Below, in pieces: positions 19,313 to 27,956 of a stretch of DNA of 64,000 nucleotides. The position numbers and the translations under genes were made by a program. This DNA is from an uncultured Clostridia bacterium. GTDB taxonomy: Bacteria > Bacillota > Clostridia > TANB77 > CAG-508. How positions within the stretch are numbered: position 1 is the stretch's first letter; the number at the start of each line of letters is the position of its first letter. The notes under the pieces are model-generated. The model was not told the DNA's origin, did no database searches, and was given only the letters and a program-made list of their open reading frames with translations. Location: contig CAKMVZ010000005.1 in the NCBI GenBank assembly GCA_928721915.1, forward strand, positions 85,644 through 149,643. Direction: 5' to 3'.

Positions 19313-21043
19313 ATGATAAAAAAATTAGCAAAATCTATACGAGAGTATAAATTAAGTTCTATTTTAACACCAATATTTGTAGCAGGTGAAGTTATACTAG
19401 AAGTATTAATTCCATTACTTATGGCAGATTTAGTTGATAAAGGTGTTTATGGTGGAGAAATGAACACGGTTTATAAAATAGGTTTAGAACTTGTTTTATG
19501 CGCAATTTTATCATTAATATTTGGCGTACTTTCTGGAGTTTGCGGTGCAAAAGCATCTAGTGGATTTGCTAGAAATCTAAGAAAAGATTTATATTATAAA
19601 ATTCAGGACTTTTCTTTCTCAAATATTGATAAATTTTCTACAAGTAGTTTAATAACAAGATTAACTACAGATGTAAGTAATGTTCAGATGGCATATCAAA
19701 TGATAATAAGAATTGCAGTAAGAACACCACTTATGTTTATAATTTCATTATGTTTTGCAGTTTCAATAAGTGCAAAACTATCACTTATATTTTTGGTAGT
19801 TGTACCAATAATTATATTTGGGCTTTTCTTTATTTCAACAAAAGCTCATCCTTATATGAAAAGAGTTTTTAATACATATGATCATTTAAATAATGTTGTT
19901 GAAGAAAATGTTGCAGGTATAAGAGTTGTAAAATCATTTGTTATTGAAGAAGAGGAAAAGAAAAAATTTGGAAATGTATCTGAAAGTATTTATCAAGACT
20001 TTTGCAAGGGTCAAAAGATTTTAGCTTTTAATACTCCATTAATGCAATTTTGTATGTATTTATGTATTTTAGTTATTTCATTTTTAGGAGCAAAGCTAAT
20101 AGTTTCTACTAATATGACAGCTTTAACTACTGGTGAACTTATGACTATGTTTACTTATTCAATTCAAATTTTAACAAGCTTGATGATGCTTTCTATGGTA
20201 ATAGTTATGATTACAATATCTAGATCTTCAGCTGAAAGAATTGTAGAAGTTTTAAGTGAAGTTCCAGATATAAAAGATCCTAAAAAACCAATAGAAAAAG
20301 TTGAAAATGGTTCTATTGAATTTAAAAATGTAAGCTTTAGTTATGTTGATAATAAGAAAAAAGAATGCTTAAAAAATATAAATTTAAGTATAAAATCTGG
20401 AGAAACAGTTGGAATTATAGGTGGAACTGGTAGTGGAAAATCAAGTTTAGTAAACTTAATTCCAAGACTTTATGATGTTACAGAAGGAAGCTTATTAGTT
20501 GGCGGAAAGAATGTTAAAAAATATGATTTAAAAGCTTTAAGAGACCAAGTTGCATGTGTTTTACAAAAAAATGTATTATTTTCTGGTACGATAAAGGAAA
20601 ATATTCGTTGGGGAAATGAAAATGCTTCTGACGAAGAAATTGAAAGAGTTTGTAAATTAGCGCAAGCAGATGAATTTATTATGCAATTTCCAAAAGGATA
20701 TGATACATATATTGAAGAAGGCGGAACTAATGTATCAGGTGGTCAAAAACAAAGACTTTGTATTGCAAGAGCTTTACTTAAAAAACCTGAAATTTTAATT
20801 TTAGATGATTCAACATCTGCAGTAGATACAAAAACAGACAAATTAATTCAAACAGCTTTTAAACAAGAAATTCCTAATACAACAAAAATAATTATAGCTC
20901 AAAGAGTTTCTTCAATAGAAGATTGTGACAAAATAGTTGTAATGGATAATGGAACTATAAATGGAATAGGAACTCATGAAGAGCTTCTTAAAAATAATGA
21001 AATTTACAGGGAAGTATATGAGTCACAAACTCAAAAAAGCTAA
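19313..21043 (+). CDS. ABC exporter half-transporter, first subunit
   Basis: 576 residues: six membrane helices (about 15-300), then an ATPase domain with Walker A GGTGSGKSS (about 374-382), Q-loop LQKNV, signature VSGGQKQRLCIARAL, Walker B ILILDDSTSAVDT and H-loop region IAQRVSS. The Walker B catalytic position is Asp (LDDSTS) and the H-loop is Gln, so its nucleotide site is degenerate, as in heterodimeric multidrug exporters. Its partner follows after 53 bases. The SD AAAGGAG (about 19270-19276) is about 37 bases from ATG 19313, with a small imperfect hairpin (AAGTCTTT/AAAGGCTT) between. The substrate is unknown. Confidence 0.85.
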   Translation: MIKKLAKSIREYKLSSILTPIFVAGEVILEVLIPLLMADLVDKGVYGGEMNTVYKIGLELVLCAILSLIFGVLSGVCGAKASSGFARNLRKDLYYKIQDFSFSNIDKFSTSSLITRLTTDVSNVQMAYQMIIRIAVRTPLMFIISLCFAVSISAKLSLIFLVVVPIIIFGLFFISTKAHPYMKRVFNTYDHLNNVVEENVAGIRVVKSFVIEEEEKKKFGNVSESIYQDFCKGQKILAFNTPLMQFCMYLCILVISFLGAKLIVSTNMTALTTGELMTMFTYSIQILTSLMMLSMVIVMITISRSSAERIVEVLSEVPDIKDPKKPIEKVENGSIEFKNVSFSYVDNKKKECLKNINLSIKSGETVGIIGGTGSGKSSLVNLIPRLYDVTEGSLLVGGKNVKKYDLKALRDQVACVLQKNVLFSGTIKENIRWGNENASDEEIERVCKLAQADEFIMQFPKGYDTYIEEGGTNVSGGQKQRLCIARALLKKPEILILDDSTSAVDTKTDKLIQTAFKQEIPNTTKIIIAQRVSSIEDCDKIVVMDNGTINGIGTHEELLKNNEIYREVYESQTQKS

Positions 21044-21096
21044 ATTTTTAAAATAAAATCAATGATTCACATATTAAAAAGAAATGAGGTTAAAAT

Positions 21097-22962
21097 ATGA
21101 ATAAACAAAAAGTTAGGAAAGGAACAGTAAAAAGGCTTTTAAAATATGTTACTAAAAACTATAAAAAGCTATTTATTATTGTATTAATATGTATAATAAT
21201 TAGTAGTATAGCAAACAGTGCTGGTTCACTTTTTTTACAAAAACTAATTGATGATTATATTATACCTTTACTTGGAGTAGAAAACCCAGTTTTTACTGGC
21301 TTAATAAAAATGTTAGGTATTATGGCTATTGTTTATATAGTAGGAATTGTTGGTACATATTTATACAATAGAATTATGGTTACAATCTCTCAAGGTGTTT
21401 TAAAGAAAATAAGAGATGAAATGTTTGATAAAATGGAAAAATTACCAATCAAATACTTTGATACTCATACACATGGAGATATCATGAGTCATTATACAAA
21501 TGATACAGATACTTTAAGAGAAATGATTTCTCAAAGTTTACCAATGATGATTTCAAGTGTAATGACAATTATTGTAATTTTATGTGTAATGATTTATCTA
21601 AATCCAATACTTACTTTATTTGTTGTGTTATTTACAGCACTAATTCTTGTTACTACAAGATTTGTAGCAAGAAAAAGCTCAAAACACTTTATAAATCAAC
21701 AACAAGCTTTAGGTGAAGTAAATGGATTTATAGAGGAAATGTTAAATGGTCAAAAAGTTATAAAAGTTTTTACTCATGAAGAAAGAGCAAAAGAAGATTT
21801 TGATAAATTAAATGACAAATTAAATTTCAATATGTATAAAGCTCATAAATATGCAAATATTATGGCTCCAATTGCAATGAACTTAGGAAATTTACAATAT
21901 GTATTAATAGCAATTGTAGGAACAGTTTTAGCTTTAAATGGAACTATTTCACTTACAGTAGGAACTTTAGTATCATTTTTACAACTTACAAGACATTTTG
22001 CTCAGCCAATAAATCAAATTATGAATAATGTTAACTTAGTTGTTATGGCATTAGCTGGAGCTGGAAGAATATTTGAAATGATGGACGAAGAGCCAGAGCA
22101 TGACAATGGTTATGTTACTTTAGTAAATGCTAAAAAGGTTGATGGCAAAATAGTTGAAACTGAAGAAAGAACTGGAATGTGGGCTTGGAAACATCCTCAT
22201 CATGATGGAACATTAACATATGAAGAATTAAAAGGTCATATTGAACTTGTTCATGTTGATTTTGGATATGATGAAAACAAAATAGTTTTACATGATATTT
22301 CTTTATATGCAAAGCCAGGACAAAAAATTGCTTTTGTTGGTGCTACAGGTGCTGGTAAAACAACAATTACAAATTTAATTAATAGATTTTATGATATTGA
22401 AGATGGAAAAATAAGATATGACGGAATAAATATTAATAAAATCAAAAAAGGAGATTTAAGAAGATCTCTTGGAATGGTACTTCAAGATGTTAATTTATTT
22501 ACAGGAACTATAAAAGAAAATATAAGATATGGAAATAAATCAGCAACTGATGAAGAAGTTATTGCAGCTGCAAAACTTGCAAATGCACATGATTTTATTA
22601 TGAGACTTCCAAATGGATATGATACTGTTTTAACTGGAAATGGTTCAGAACTTTCTCAAGGTCAAAGACAATTAATTTCTATTGCAAGAGCAGCAGCAGG
22701 AGATCCACCAGTTATGATTTTAGATGAGGCAACATCTTCAATTGATACAAGAACTGAAAAAATAGTTCAAGATGGTATGGATAAATTAATGGAAGGTAGA
22801 ACTGTATTTGTAATTGCACATAGATTATCAACAGTTAGAAATTCAAAAGCTATAATGGTTATGGATCATGGTAGAATAATTGAAAGAGGAGAGCATGATT
22901 TCTTGATTTCTCAAAAAGGAATGTATTATCAATTATATACTGGTGCTTTTGAATTAGAATAA
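21097..22962 (+). CDS. ABC exporter half-transporter, second subunit
   Basis: 621 residues: six membrane helices (about 20-320), then an ATPase domain with Walker A GATGAGKTT (about 414-422), signature LSQGQRQLISIARAA, Walker B VMILDEATSSIDT and H-loop IAHRLST. All catalytic residues are canonical, which complements the degenerate subunit upstream; the signature LSQGQ is the form usual in this partner. An insertion before the ATPase domain (about residues 340-385, rich in His and Glu: MWAWKHPHHDGTL) is typical of this subfamily. Likely a drug or peptide exporter. It starts after AAATGAGG. Confidence 0.87.
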   Translation: MNKQKVRKGTVKRLLKYVTKNYKKLFIIVLICIIISSIANSAGSLFLQKLIDDYIIPLLGVENPVFTGLIKMLGIMAIVYIVGIVGTYLYNRIMVTISQGVLKKIRDEMFDKMEKLPIKYFDTHTHGDIMSHYTNDTDTLREMISQSLPMMISSVMTIIVILCVMIYLNPILTLFVVLFTALILVTTRFVARKSSKHFINQQQALGEVNGFIEEMLNGQKVIKVFTHEERAKEDFDKLNDKLNFNMYKAHKYANIMAPIAMNLGNLQYVLIAIVGTVLALNGTISLTVGTLVSFLQLTRHFAQPINQIMNNVNLVVMALAGAGRIFEMMDEEPEHDNGYVTLVNAKKVDGKIVETEERTGMWAWKHPHHDGTLTYEELKGHIELVHVDFGYDENKIVLHDISLYAKPGQKIAFVGATGAGKTTITNLINRFYDIEDGKIRYDGININKIKKGDLRRSLGMVLQDVNLFTGTIKENIRYGNKSATDEEVIAAAKLANAHDFIMRLPNGYDTVLTGNGSELSQGQRQLISIARAAAGDPPVMILDEATSSIDTRTEKIVQDGMDKLMEGRTVFVIAHRLSTVRNSKAIMVMDHGRIIERGEHDFLISQKGMYYQLYTGAFELE

Positions 22963-23017
22963 AATATTTTATAATTAAAATAATTTTAAAAAGCAATTAA
23001 AAAGTATTAAAAAACTA

Positions 23018-23172
23018 TTGCAATTTTAAAATCTTTGTAGTATAATATGTTTAAATTTAAATATTGAGGTTTTAAAATTTAAGTTTTTAATAATTATAAG
23101 AACTAGTGAGATGATTATATTTAAAGTAAACATTTAAATATTTGTTTACTTTTAGTCTTACTAGTTTTTTTG
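23018..23172 (+). ncRNA. candidate small RNA with promoter and terminator
   Basis: TTGCAA (23018-23023), 17 bases and TATAAT (23041-23046) form a good promoter. About 50 bases later an 11-base stem (AACTAGTGAGA at 23101-23111 with 23156-23166) encloses a second 10-base stem (AAAGTAAACA/TGTTTACTTT) and is followed by a T run. No open frame with a ribosome binding site lies between. The predicted transcript is about 120 bases; the family is not recognised. Confidence 0.45.
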
Positions 23173-23620
23173 TTCTTTATTTTATTTTTAATCAAAATAT
23201 TTTTTGGTTTCTAAGATTGGAGATACTTAAAAATAAATTAGATTTTTTCATTTAAAATTTTATCTTAAAAATTAAAAATTTGTTTTCCAAGTTTATGTTT
23301 CCAAATTTTTATAAAATTTAATAAATTTATTTTAGAGTTTAAGTATTTTGTGTTTTTAAGTGTTTTTTGTTTCTTTTCTGCAATTAAAAAATATTTTATT
23401 TCTAAAAATGCAGAGAAATCTCAATATTTTAAAGATTTACTTTTTATTTTAAGGAGGGATGCTTATAGATTTAGATTTTACATATTTAGTCGAATAAGTA
23501 AACAACCAATATTTAATCATTTCACAAAAATTAAAATTTGTAAGGGTGCTTTAATTTTTAAGTACCCTTACAGCTATTTTTTACACTTGCATTACATTAT
23601 TACATTTTGATTATAAATTT
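23173..23620. other. AT-rich noncoding stretch with one terminator-like hairpin
   Basis: A possible reading frame from 23350 has no ribosome binding site and low-complexity content, so it is not called. GTAAGGGT (23540-23547) and ACCCTTAC (23564-23571) form a hairpin followed by T-rich DNA, probably the end of some transcript. Confidence 0.45.
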
Positions 23621-23629
23621 CTTAAATCA

Positions 23630-23867
23630 TTTACAATAAAAATATGTAATATTATAATCGAATTATATTCAATAATAGTGAAACTACGATTAGCAGGGTG
23701 AATATAAATAGGGTGAAGAGCAGCTTAAATTATAAATTAATTTATTTTAATTTTGTTATTTTAAATATGATGAAAAATTAAAGAGTTAGGAAAAAAGTGG
23801 AATAAAAATAATCTCTTAAGAGAAAACTAAACTTAAAAGTAAGTTTTCTTTAAGGGATTTTTTTGTT
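23630..23867 (+). ncRNA. second candidate small RNA with promoter and terminator
   Basis: TTTACA (23630-23635), 17 bases and TATAAT (23653-23658) form a consensus promoter. The predicted RNA of about 200 bases contains GATTAGCAGGGTGAATA followed by a similar AGGGTGAAGAGCAGC, has no coding frame, and ends in a long stem (about 23810-23858) with a T run. A regulatory RNA or an orphan leader are both possible; I cannot assign a family. Confidence 0.45.
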
Positions 23868-23914
23868 TATAAATTTATATTTTTGTTGATATAAATTTAA
23901 ATAAGTTTAGAAGT

Positions 23915-24045
23915 GTAAGACCGCATTTTAGCTGCATATATTTGTTTTTGTGTAGTGAGTCCGCTTTTTTAGTTGTATATATTTGATTTTAAAGAGTGAA
24001 TCCGCTTTTAAGGGTTTATATTTTTTAAAAGGGCAAAATCCCTAC
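23915..24045. repeat. three degenerate tandem repeats leading into an inverted-repeat element
   Basis: Units of about 42 bases share GTGAGTCCGCTTTT followed by AGTTGTATATATTTG. The third unit contains the left arm of the inverted repeat at 24005. This repeats the architecture at 15712-16038. Confidence 0.5.
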
Positions 24046-24159
24046 TTCGAAGAAAATGTAATCTTGATGGTTTTTGGAACCCTCAAGATAACATTTTCTA
24101 ACTCGCTGGTCCCCACACAAGTTTTGCTTATCCTTTTAAAAAATATAAACCCTTAAAAG
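24005..24159. repeat. 155-base nested inverted-repeat element
   Basis: Perfect 28-base arms at 24005-24032 and 24132-24159. Inside, GAAAATGTAATCTTGA (24052-24067) pairs with a near-perfect complement ending at about 24101. The interior loops are GC-richer than the surroundings. There is no open frame. It is the same design as the element at 15842-16038, with unrelated arm sequence. Confidence 0.6.
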
Positions 24160-24328
24160 TTACTTTAGTACTTTAGAATAAGTTAGTACAAAAAATAAAA
24201 GCTGCTATGTACTATAAAATTAGTAGCTACCAAAATAACAGCTACTTTTGTGTTATAAAATAAATAATTACCAAATTAAAAGTTACTGTATACTTTAAAA
24301 TTAAGAGAGCACTAAAAATATGAAAAGT

Positions 24329-24352
24329 TTTAAGGGACGTGTTCGAAAAACA
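24329..24352 (+). repeat. direct repeat, left copy, flanking the lectin-like gene
   Basis: TTTAAGGGACGTGTTCGAAA begins a 24-base block repeated exactly at 26549-26572; similarity continues imperfectly through GTTAATTTAATTAAG and CTTTGGAT. The right copy can fold into a short hairpin around CGAAA. The copies bracket exactly one gene, which suggests a cassette or a duplicated transcript end. Confidence 0.65.
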
Positions 24353-24434
24353 GTTAATTTAATTAAGAACTTTGGATATTTTTAAACTCTTTTTATTGAT
24401 AAAATAAATATTTTGTAAAAATTTTTGGAAAGTA

Positions 24435-24463
24435 TTTACAATTGAAAATATTATAGGTATAAT
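24435..24463 (+). promoter_or_regulatory. promoter of the lectin-like surface gene
   Basis: TTTACA, a 17-base spacer and TATAAT. A palindrome with arms ATTGGTT/AACCAAT (24474-24491) lies at the expected transcription start and could be an operator. Confidence 0.65.
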
Positions 24464-24477
24464 TTAAACAAAATTGG

Positions 24478-26495
24478 TTGTATAACCAATATGAATTTAA
24501 AAATAAAATTGCTTTAATTATAACGATAATAGTGTTACTGATTTTGGCAGGCGTTACAATTGCATTAGTAGTAGGAGATAATGGAGTATTAAATCAAGCA
24601 GTAAATGCCGCAGATGAGACCAATAGAGCAAATGTGCAAAGTGAACTAGAAATGGCAGTAAGTGCAGTAGTAGCAGATTGGAGCGGAGCAAGATATGTAA
24701 ATGGAAGTAATGAAACATTAGAAGAGTATATGACTTTAAATAGAGTAGAAAGCAATATGAATACAGAAGATTATGATTTAAAAACATTTGAATTAAATGT
24801 GGAAAACGGAACAACAGTAGGCTATAAAGGAAAAGATTATAAATTTACAGTAGAAATCACAGAAAGTGGAAATAGTGCAAAAGTAATATATGAAGGAAAT
24901 AGCGAAGGTTCTGGAGAAACACCAGTAGAACCTGATGAACCAGAAGCTTACGTGCCACAAATAGATGGAAGCTGGGATGAAGACAAAAAAGTAAATAGTC
25001 CAGAACTGATGGAAGGGATGACTGCTATCTATTGGGATGAAGTAGGAATAGAACATGAATTAACAGATAGTAGTACAGAAGAAGAATGGAATAATTGGTA
25101 TGATTATACAAGAGAAGCAGGTACAAATAAATGGGCAAATGCAGTAACCAAAGATAGTTCAGGAAATATAACAGGATATTGGGTATGGATACCAAGATAT
25201 GCATATAAAATAGAAGATAAATTATTTGAAAATTCTGAATCAGGCCAAGGAGGAACAATATCAATAAAATTCTTACAGGGCACAACAGATAATGATGAAA
25301 CAGGAGCACCAATTGGAAGAGAGTTTAAATATTCAGGAAATAGCATGACAGATTATGTAGTTCACCCTGCATTTAGAAATGGAACATCAAATAATTTTAT
25401 GAACGGTGAATGGGACGAAGAAGTAAGTGGTTTTTGGGTAGCAAAATATGAGGCTGGATATCAGGCAAATACAATAACAAATGATAATGGAACATTATCA
25501 ACGACAATATCAAATGCAGATGATGAAGTAAGATATTCAGACTTAAAATATACAAGTTATTACAGTGAACCTTATCCAACGAATCCATTAGGTCAAGATT
25601 TATCAGAAACAGGATATTCAAGTCAAAGTTTGTCATATCCAGTATTTAGACCATTAACATATTCATACAATATAATATGCATAGGAGATAGTTATGTATT
25701 AAGTGAAGCGATAGATACAGCTAACGAATTTTATGGATTAGACGCAAGTACAACAGATAGCCATATGATGAAAAATAGCGAATGGCGGAGCTGTAGCATA
25801 TTTAACACAAAGCAAATATGGAAGAAATAAAGAAGAGATAATGATAAATAATTATTATATAAGCAAAGGGAGTCCATATAGAGTAACAGTAACTGGACTA
25901 GCAGGAAATAGCGTATCAGCTGAAGAAACAGCATTATTAACAGATGTAAATGCATACAATACAACAAATGGAATGAAGGCAAGTACAACGGGAAATATTA
26001 CAGGAGTATATGATCTAAGTGGAGGCTTAACTGAAATGGTAGCATGCTATATCTTAAGTGGAAGTGATTTTTTGTATGGCTCAGGAAATGGACTTAGTTC
26101 AGGAAACTTAATGGGAGCAACAAGTGAAGTAAATCCAAATGGATATCAAAATTTAAGTACAAGAGATTACACAGTATATCCATATGATGGAGCAAATAGT
26201 AATTATTTTAATAATTATAATGTTTACAAAGGATTGATTTCAAGTATGTATGGATATGGTGATGCAATCTTAGAAATATCAAGTTCAGGCAGTAGCTCAA
26301 GTGGTAGCAATAATAATAACAGTTGGAATAATAATAGCTCTTTCTATTTGGGGACAATTGATCCATTCTTTTTTCGTGGACGGAGGATATAATGGTAATA
26401 ATACTTTTGCCGATACTGGTTTGTTTCATTTCAATTGTAGTTATGGTTATGTCAACTCTCTTTATACATTTCGTGCAGTGCTCATTGCTGAGTAA
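24478..26495 (+). CDS. surface protein with pilin-like N-terminus and C-type-lectin/FGE-like domain; two CGG +1 shifts
   Basis: About 671 residues, read as 24478-25785, skip C25786, 25787-26380, skip C26381, 26382-26495. The N-terminus IALIITIIVLLILAGVTIAL is the hydrophobic helix of clostridial prepilin-like secreted proteins, but the usual G-I-T-L before it is missing. The middle has GYWVWIPRYAYKI and FWVAKYEAGYQ. After MKNSEW the +1 frame gives GAVAYLTQSKYGRN, and after FFFRG it gives GGYNGNNTFADTG, ending FRAVLIAE, a C-type-lectin/FGE-like end as in diversity-generating retroelement targets. The start is uncertain: there is no ribosome binding site, TTG 24478 is close to the transcription start, and ATG 24491 would fit if one A were added to the A run near 24500. 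Confidence 0.75.
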
Positions 26496-26502
26496 AAGTT
26501 TG

Positions 26503-26533
26503 ATTGGGACAAGGGGAATTCTCTTGTCTCAAT
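26503..26533. repeat. hairpin directly behind the lectin-like domain
   Basis: An 11-base stem (26503-26513 with 26523-26533, one G-T pair) with a 9-base loop starts 7 bases after the stop codon. It is followed by A rather than T, so it is a poor terminator. Hairpins just behind the variable repeat assist retrohoming in studied diversity-generating retroelements, which this placement resembles. Confidence 0.45.
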
Positions 26534-26548
26534 TAAAAAAAGAAATGC

Positions 26549-26572
26549 TTTAAGGGACGTGTTCGAAAAACA
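26549..26572 (+). repeat. direct repeat, right copy
   Basis: Identical to 24329-24352. It is followed by a terminator-like hairpin (AAGGGC at 26595-26600 with GCCCTT near 26616-26621, then T-rich). The left copy is followed by a decayed version of the same. Confidence 0.65.
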
Positions 26573-26916
26573 TGTTAATTTGATAAATTTAATTAAGGGC
26601 TTTGGATTCTTCAGGGCCCTTTTGTTATTATCATGACGTAAAATGTCATAATGCTTTTTTAATAAATTTCATAAATATTTTAAAAAAACTATTTACAATT
26701 CAAAGTCAGCATGATAAAATACTTGCAATTTAATTTTTGTGTATTTTTAATATGCAATTTCAAAATTATTTTAATTCAAAAAAATTAAATTCTAAAGGCT
26801 CATTTCTAGCCTAAGTCTTCAAATTTTAAATGAAACTAAAAAACATATAAAGAAAAATATTAGTACAAGGAGAATATGCATAATGTTTGTATGTTCATTA
26901 TGCATAAAATATTGTT
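26573..26916 (+). promoter_or_regulatory. terminator, promoter and hairpin leader of the Rpn-family gene
   Basis: After the hairpin at 26595-26623 comes a promoter, TTTACA (26692-26697), 17 bases, TAAAAT (26715-26720). The SD AAGGAG (26867-26872) is 44 bases from ATG 26917. In between, TATGCATAATG (26875-26885) and its exact complement (26896-26906) form an 11-base hairpin with a 10-base loop, which would bring the SD about 12 bases from the start. Alternatively, ATG 26876 opens a 17-codon leader peptide ending at 26929, overlapping the gene start and allowing translational coupling. Confidence 0.5.
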
Positions 26917-27825
26917 ATGGAAGAGATAAAAAATTCATTAGAAGAAGCCAAAAAGGCAGTAGTGCCAACAAATGATTTTGTGTTTAAAAGAATATTTGGA
27001 AGGGAGGGGAATGAGGAAATAACAAAGGATTTATTAAGTGCTATAATAGAAGATGAAATAGTATCAATAAATCTAGAAAAAACACCAATAATGAATGGAG
27101 ATATTATAGATGATAAAACAAACATATTAGATATAAGAGCAGAATTAAATAATAAAGTAAAAGTAGATATAGAAGTTCAAATGGCTTCACAAGATTACAT
27201 AGAAGAAAGAATACTATATTATTGGGCGAAATTATATACAAGAACGGTTTTAAAAGGTGAGATATATGAAGAAGCTAAAAGGACCATAGCAATATTGATA
27301 GCAAATTTTGAAATAGATAATTTAAAAGAAATAGAAAAATATCATACAAAATGGAAGATATTAGAAACAGAAATAAGTAAAAAAGTCTTGACAGAGAAAT
27401 TTGAAATTGATATCATTGAATTACCGAAAGCTAAGAAGCTTTTGGAGAAAAATAAAAATGATAGTAAAAATCAAAAACTTTTGTTATGGACAAAGTTTTT
27501 AATAAATCCAGAGAGTTTGGGGGTGGCTGAGATGGATGAAAATGAAGAAGTAAAAAAGGCAAATGAAGAGTTAGAAAAATTAAAACAAGATGAAATAAAT
27601 TCATGGTATGCCTTAAGAAGGCAAGGAGCAGTAGTAGATGAGAAGCTAAGATTAAGCTATGCAACTAGAAAAGGCCTTGAACAAGGAATTGCACAGGGAA
27701 CTAAAAATGAAAAAATAGAAATAGCTAAAAATTTATTAAAAGAGAAAGTAGATATAAAAATTATAATTTCAGCTACAGGACTTAGTAAAGAAGAAATTGA
27801 AGAATTAAAAAAAGAAATTGAATAA
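26917..27825 (+). CDS. Rpn-family recombination-promoting nuclease / PD-(D/E)XK transposase-like protein
   Basis: 302 residues. The N-terminus NDFVFKRIFGREGNEEITKD followed by ILDIRAELNNKVKVDIEVQM is the PD-(D/E)XK core of the Rpn/YhgA-like family: Asp in LDIRA, and E-V-Q in the DIEVQM motif. YYWAKLYTRTVLKGEIYEE is also typical. The C-terminal half is a charged helical region ending in repeated EEIEELKK. Related proteins promote RecA-independent recombination and occur in many variable copies in Firmicutes and enteric bacteria. It has no CGG site. The unusual leader is described separately. Confidence 0.85.
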   Translation: MEEIKNSLEEAKKAVVPTNDFVFKRIFGREGNEEITKDLLSAIIEDEIVSINLEKTPIMNGDIIDDKTNILDIRAELNNKVKVDIEVQMASQDYIEERILYYWAKLYTRTVLKGEIYEEAKRTIAILIANFEIDNLKEIEKYHTKWKILETEISKKVLTEKFEIDIIELPKAKKLLEKNKNDSKNQKLLLWTKFLINPESLGVAEMDENEEVKKANEELEKLKQDEINSWYALRRQGAVVDEKLRLSYATRKGLEQGIAQGTKNEKIEIAKNLLKEKVDIKIIISATGLSKEEIEELKKEIE

Positions 27826-27956
27826 AAATTATTTGATTTTTAAGATATAAGCGAATATTAGTAAAAATATTAATGTTCGCTTGTATTTTTTTGTTTTATA
27901 TTATATATTATGTAAGTAAAATTAAATTATTTAACAAAATTAAAGAGGATAAGAAA

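Noticed and set aside
23350..23610. An 86-codon open frame in the 23 kb spacer
   Set aside because: No ribosome binding site, low-complexity Phe/Lys/Tyr composition, and it runs across a terminator-like hairpin.
15712..24159. CRISPR arrays
   Set aside because: The repeats here are degenerate, contiguous and without spacers, and no cas gene is in the window.
24554..25988. Several long minus-strand open frames opposite the lectin-like gene
   Set aside because: Leu/His/Tyr-rich mirror frames of a gene with strong codon bias; no start signals.
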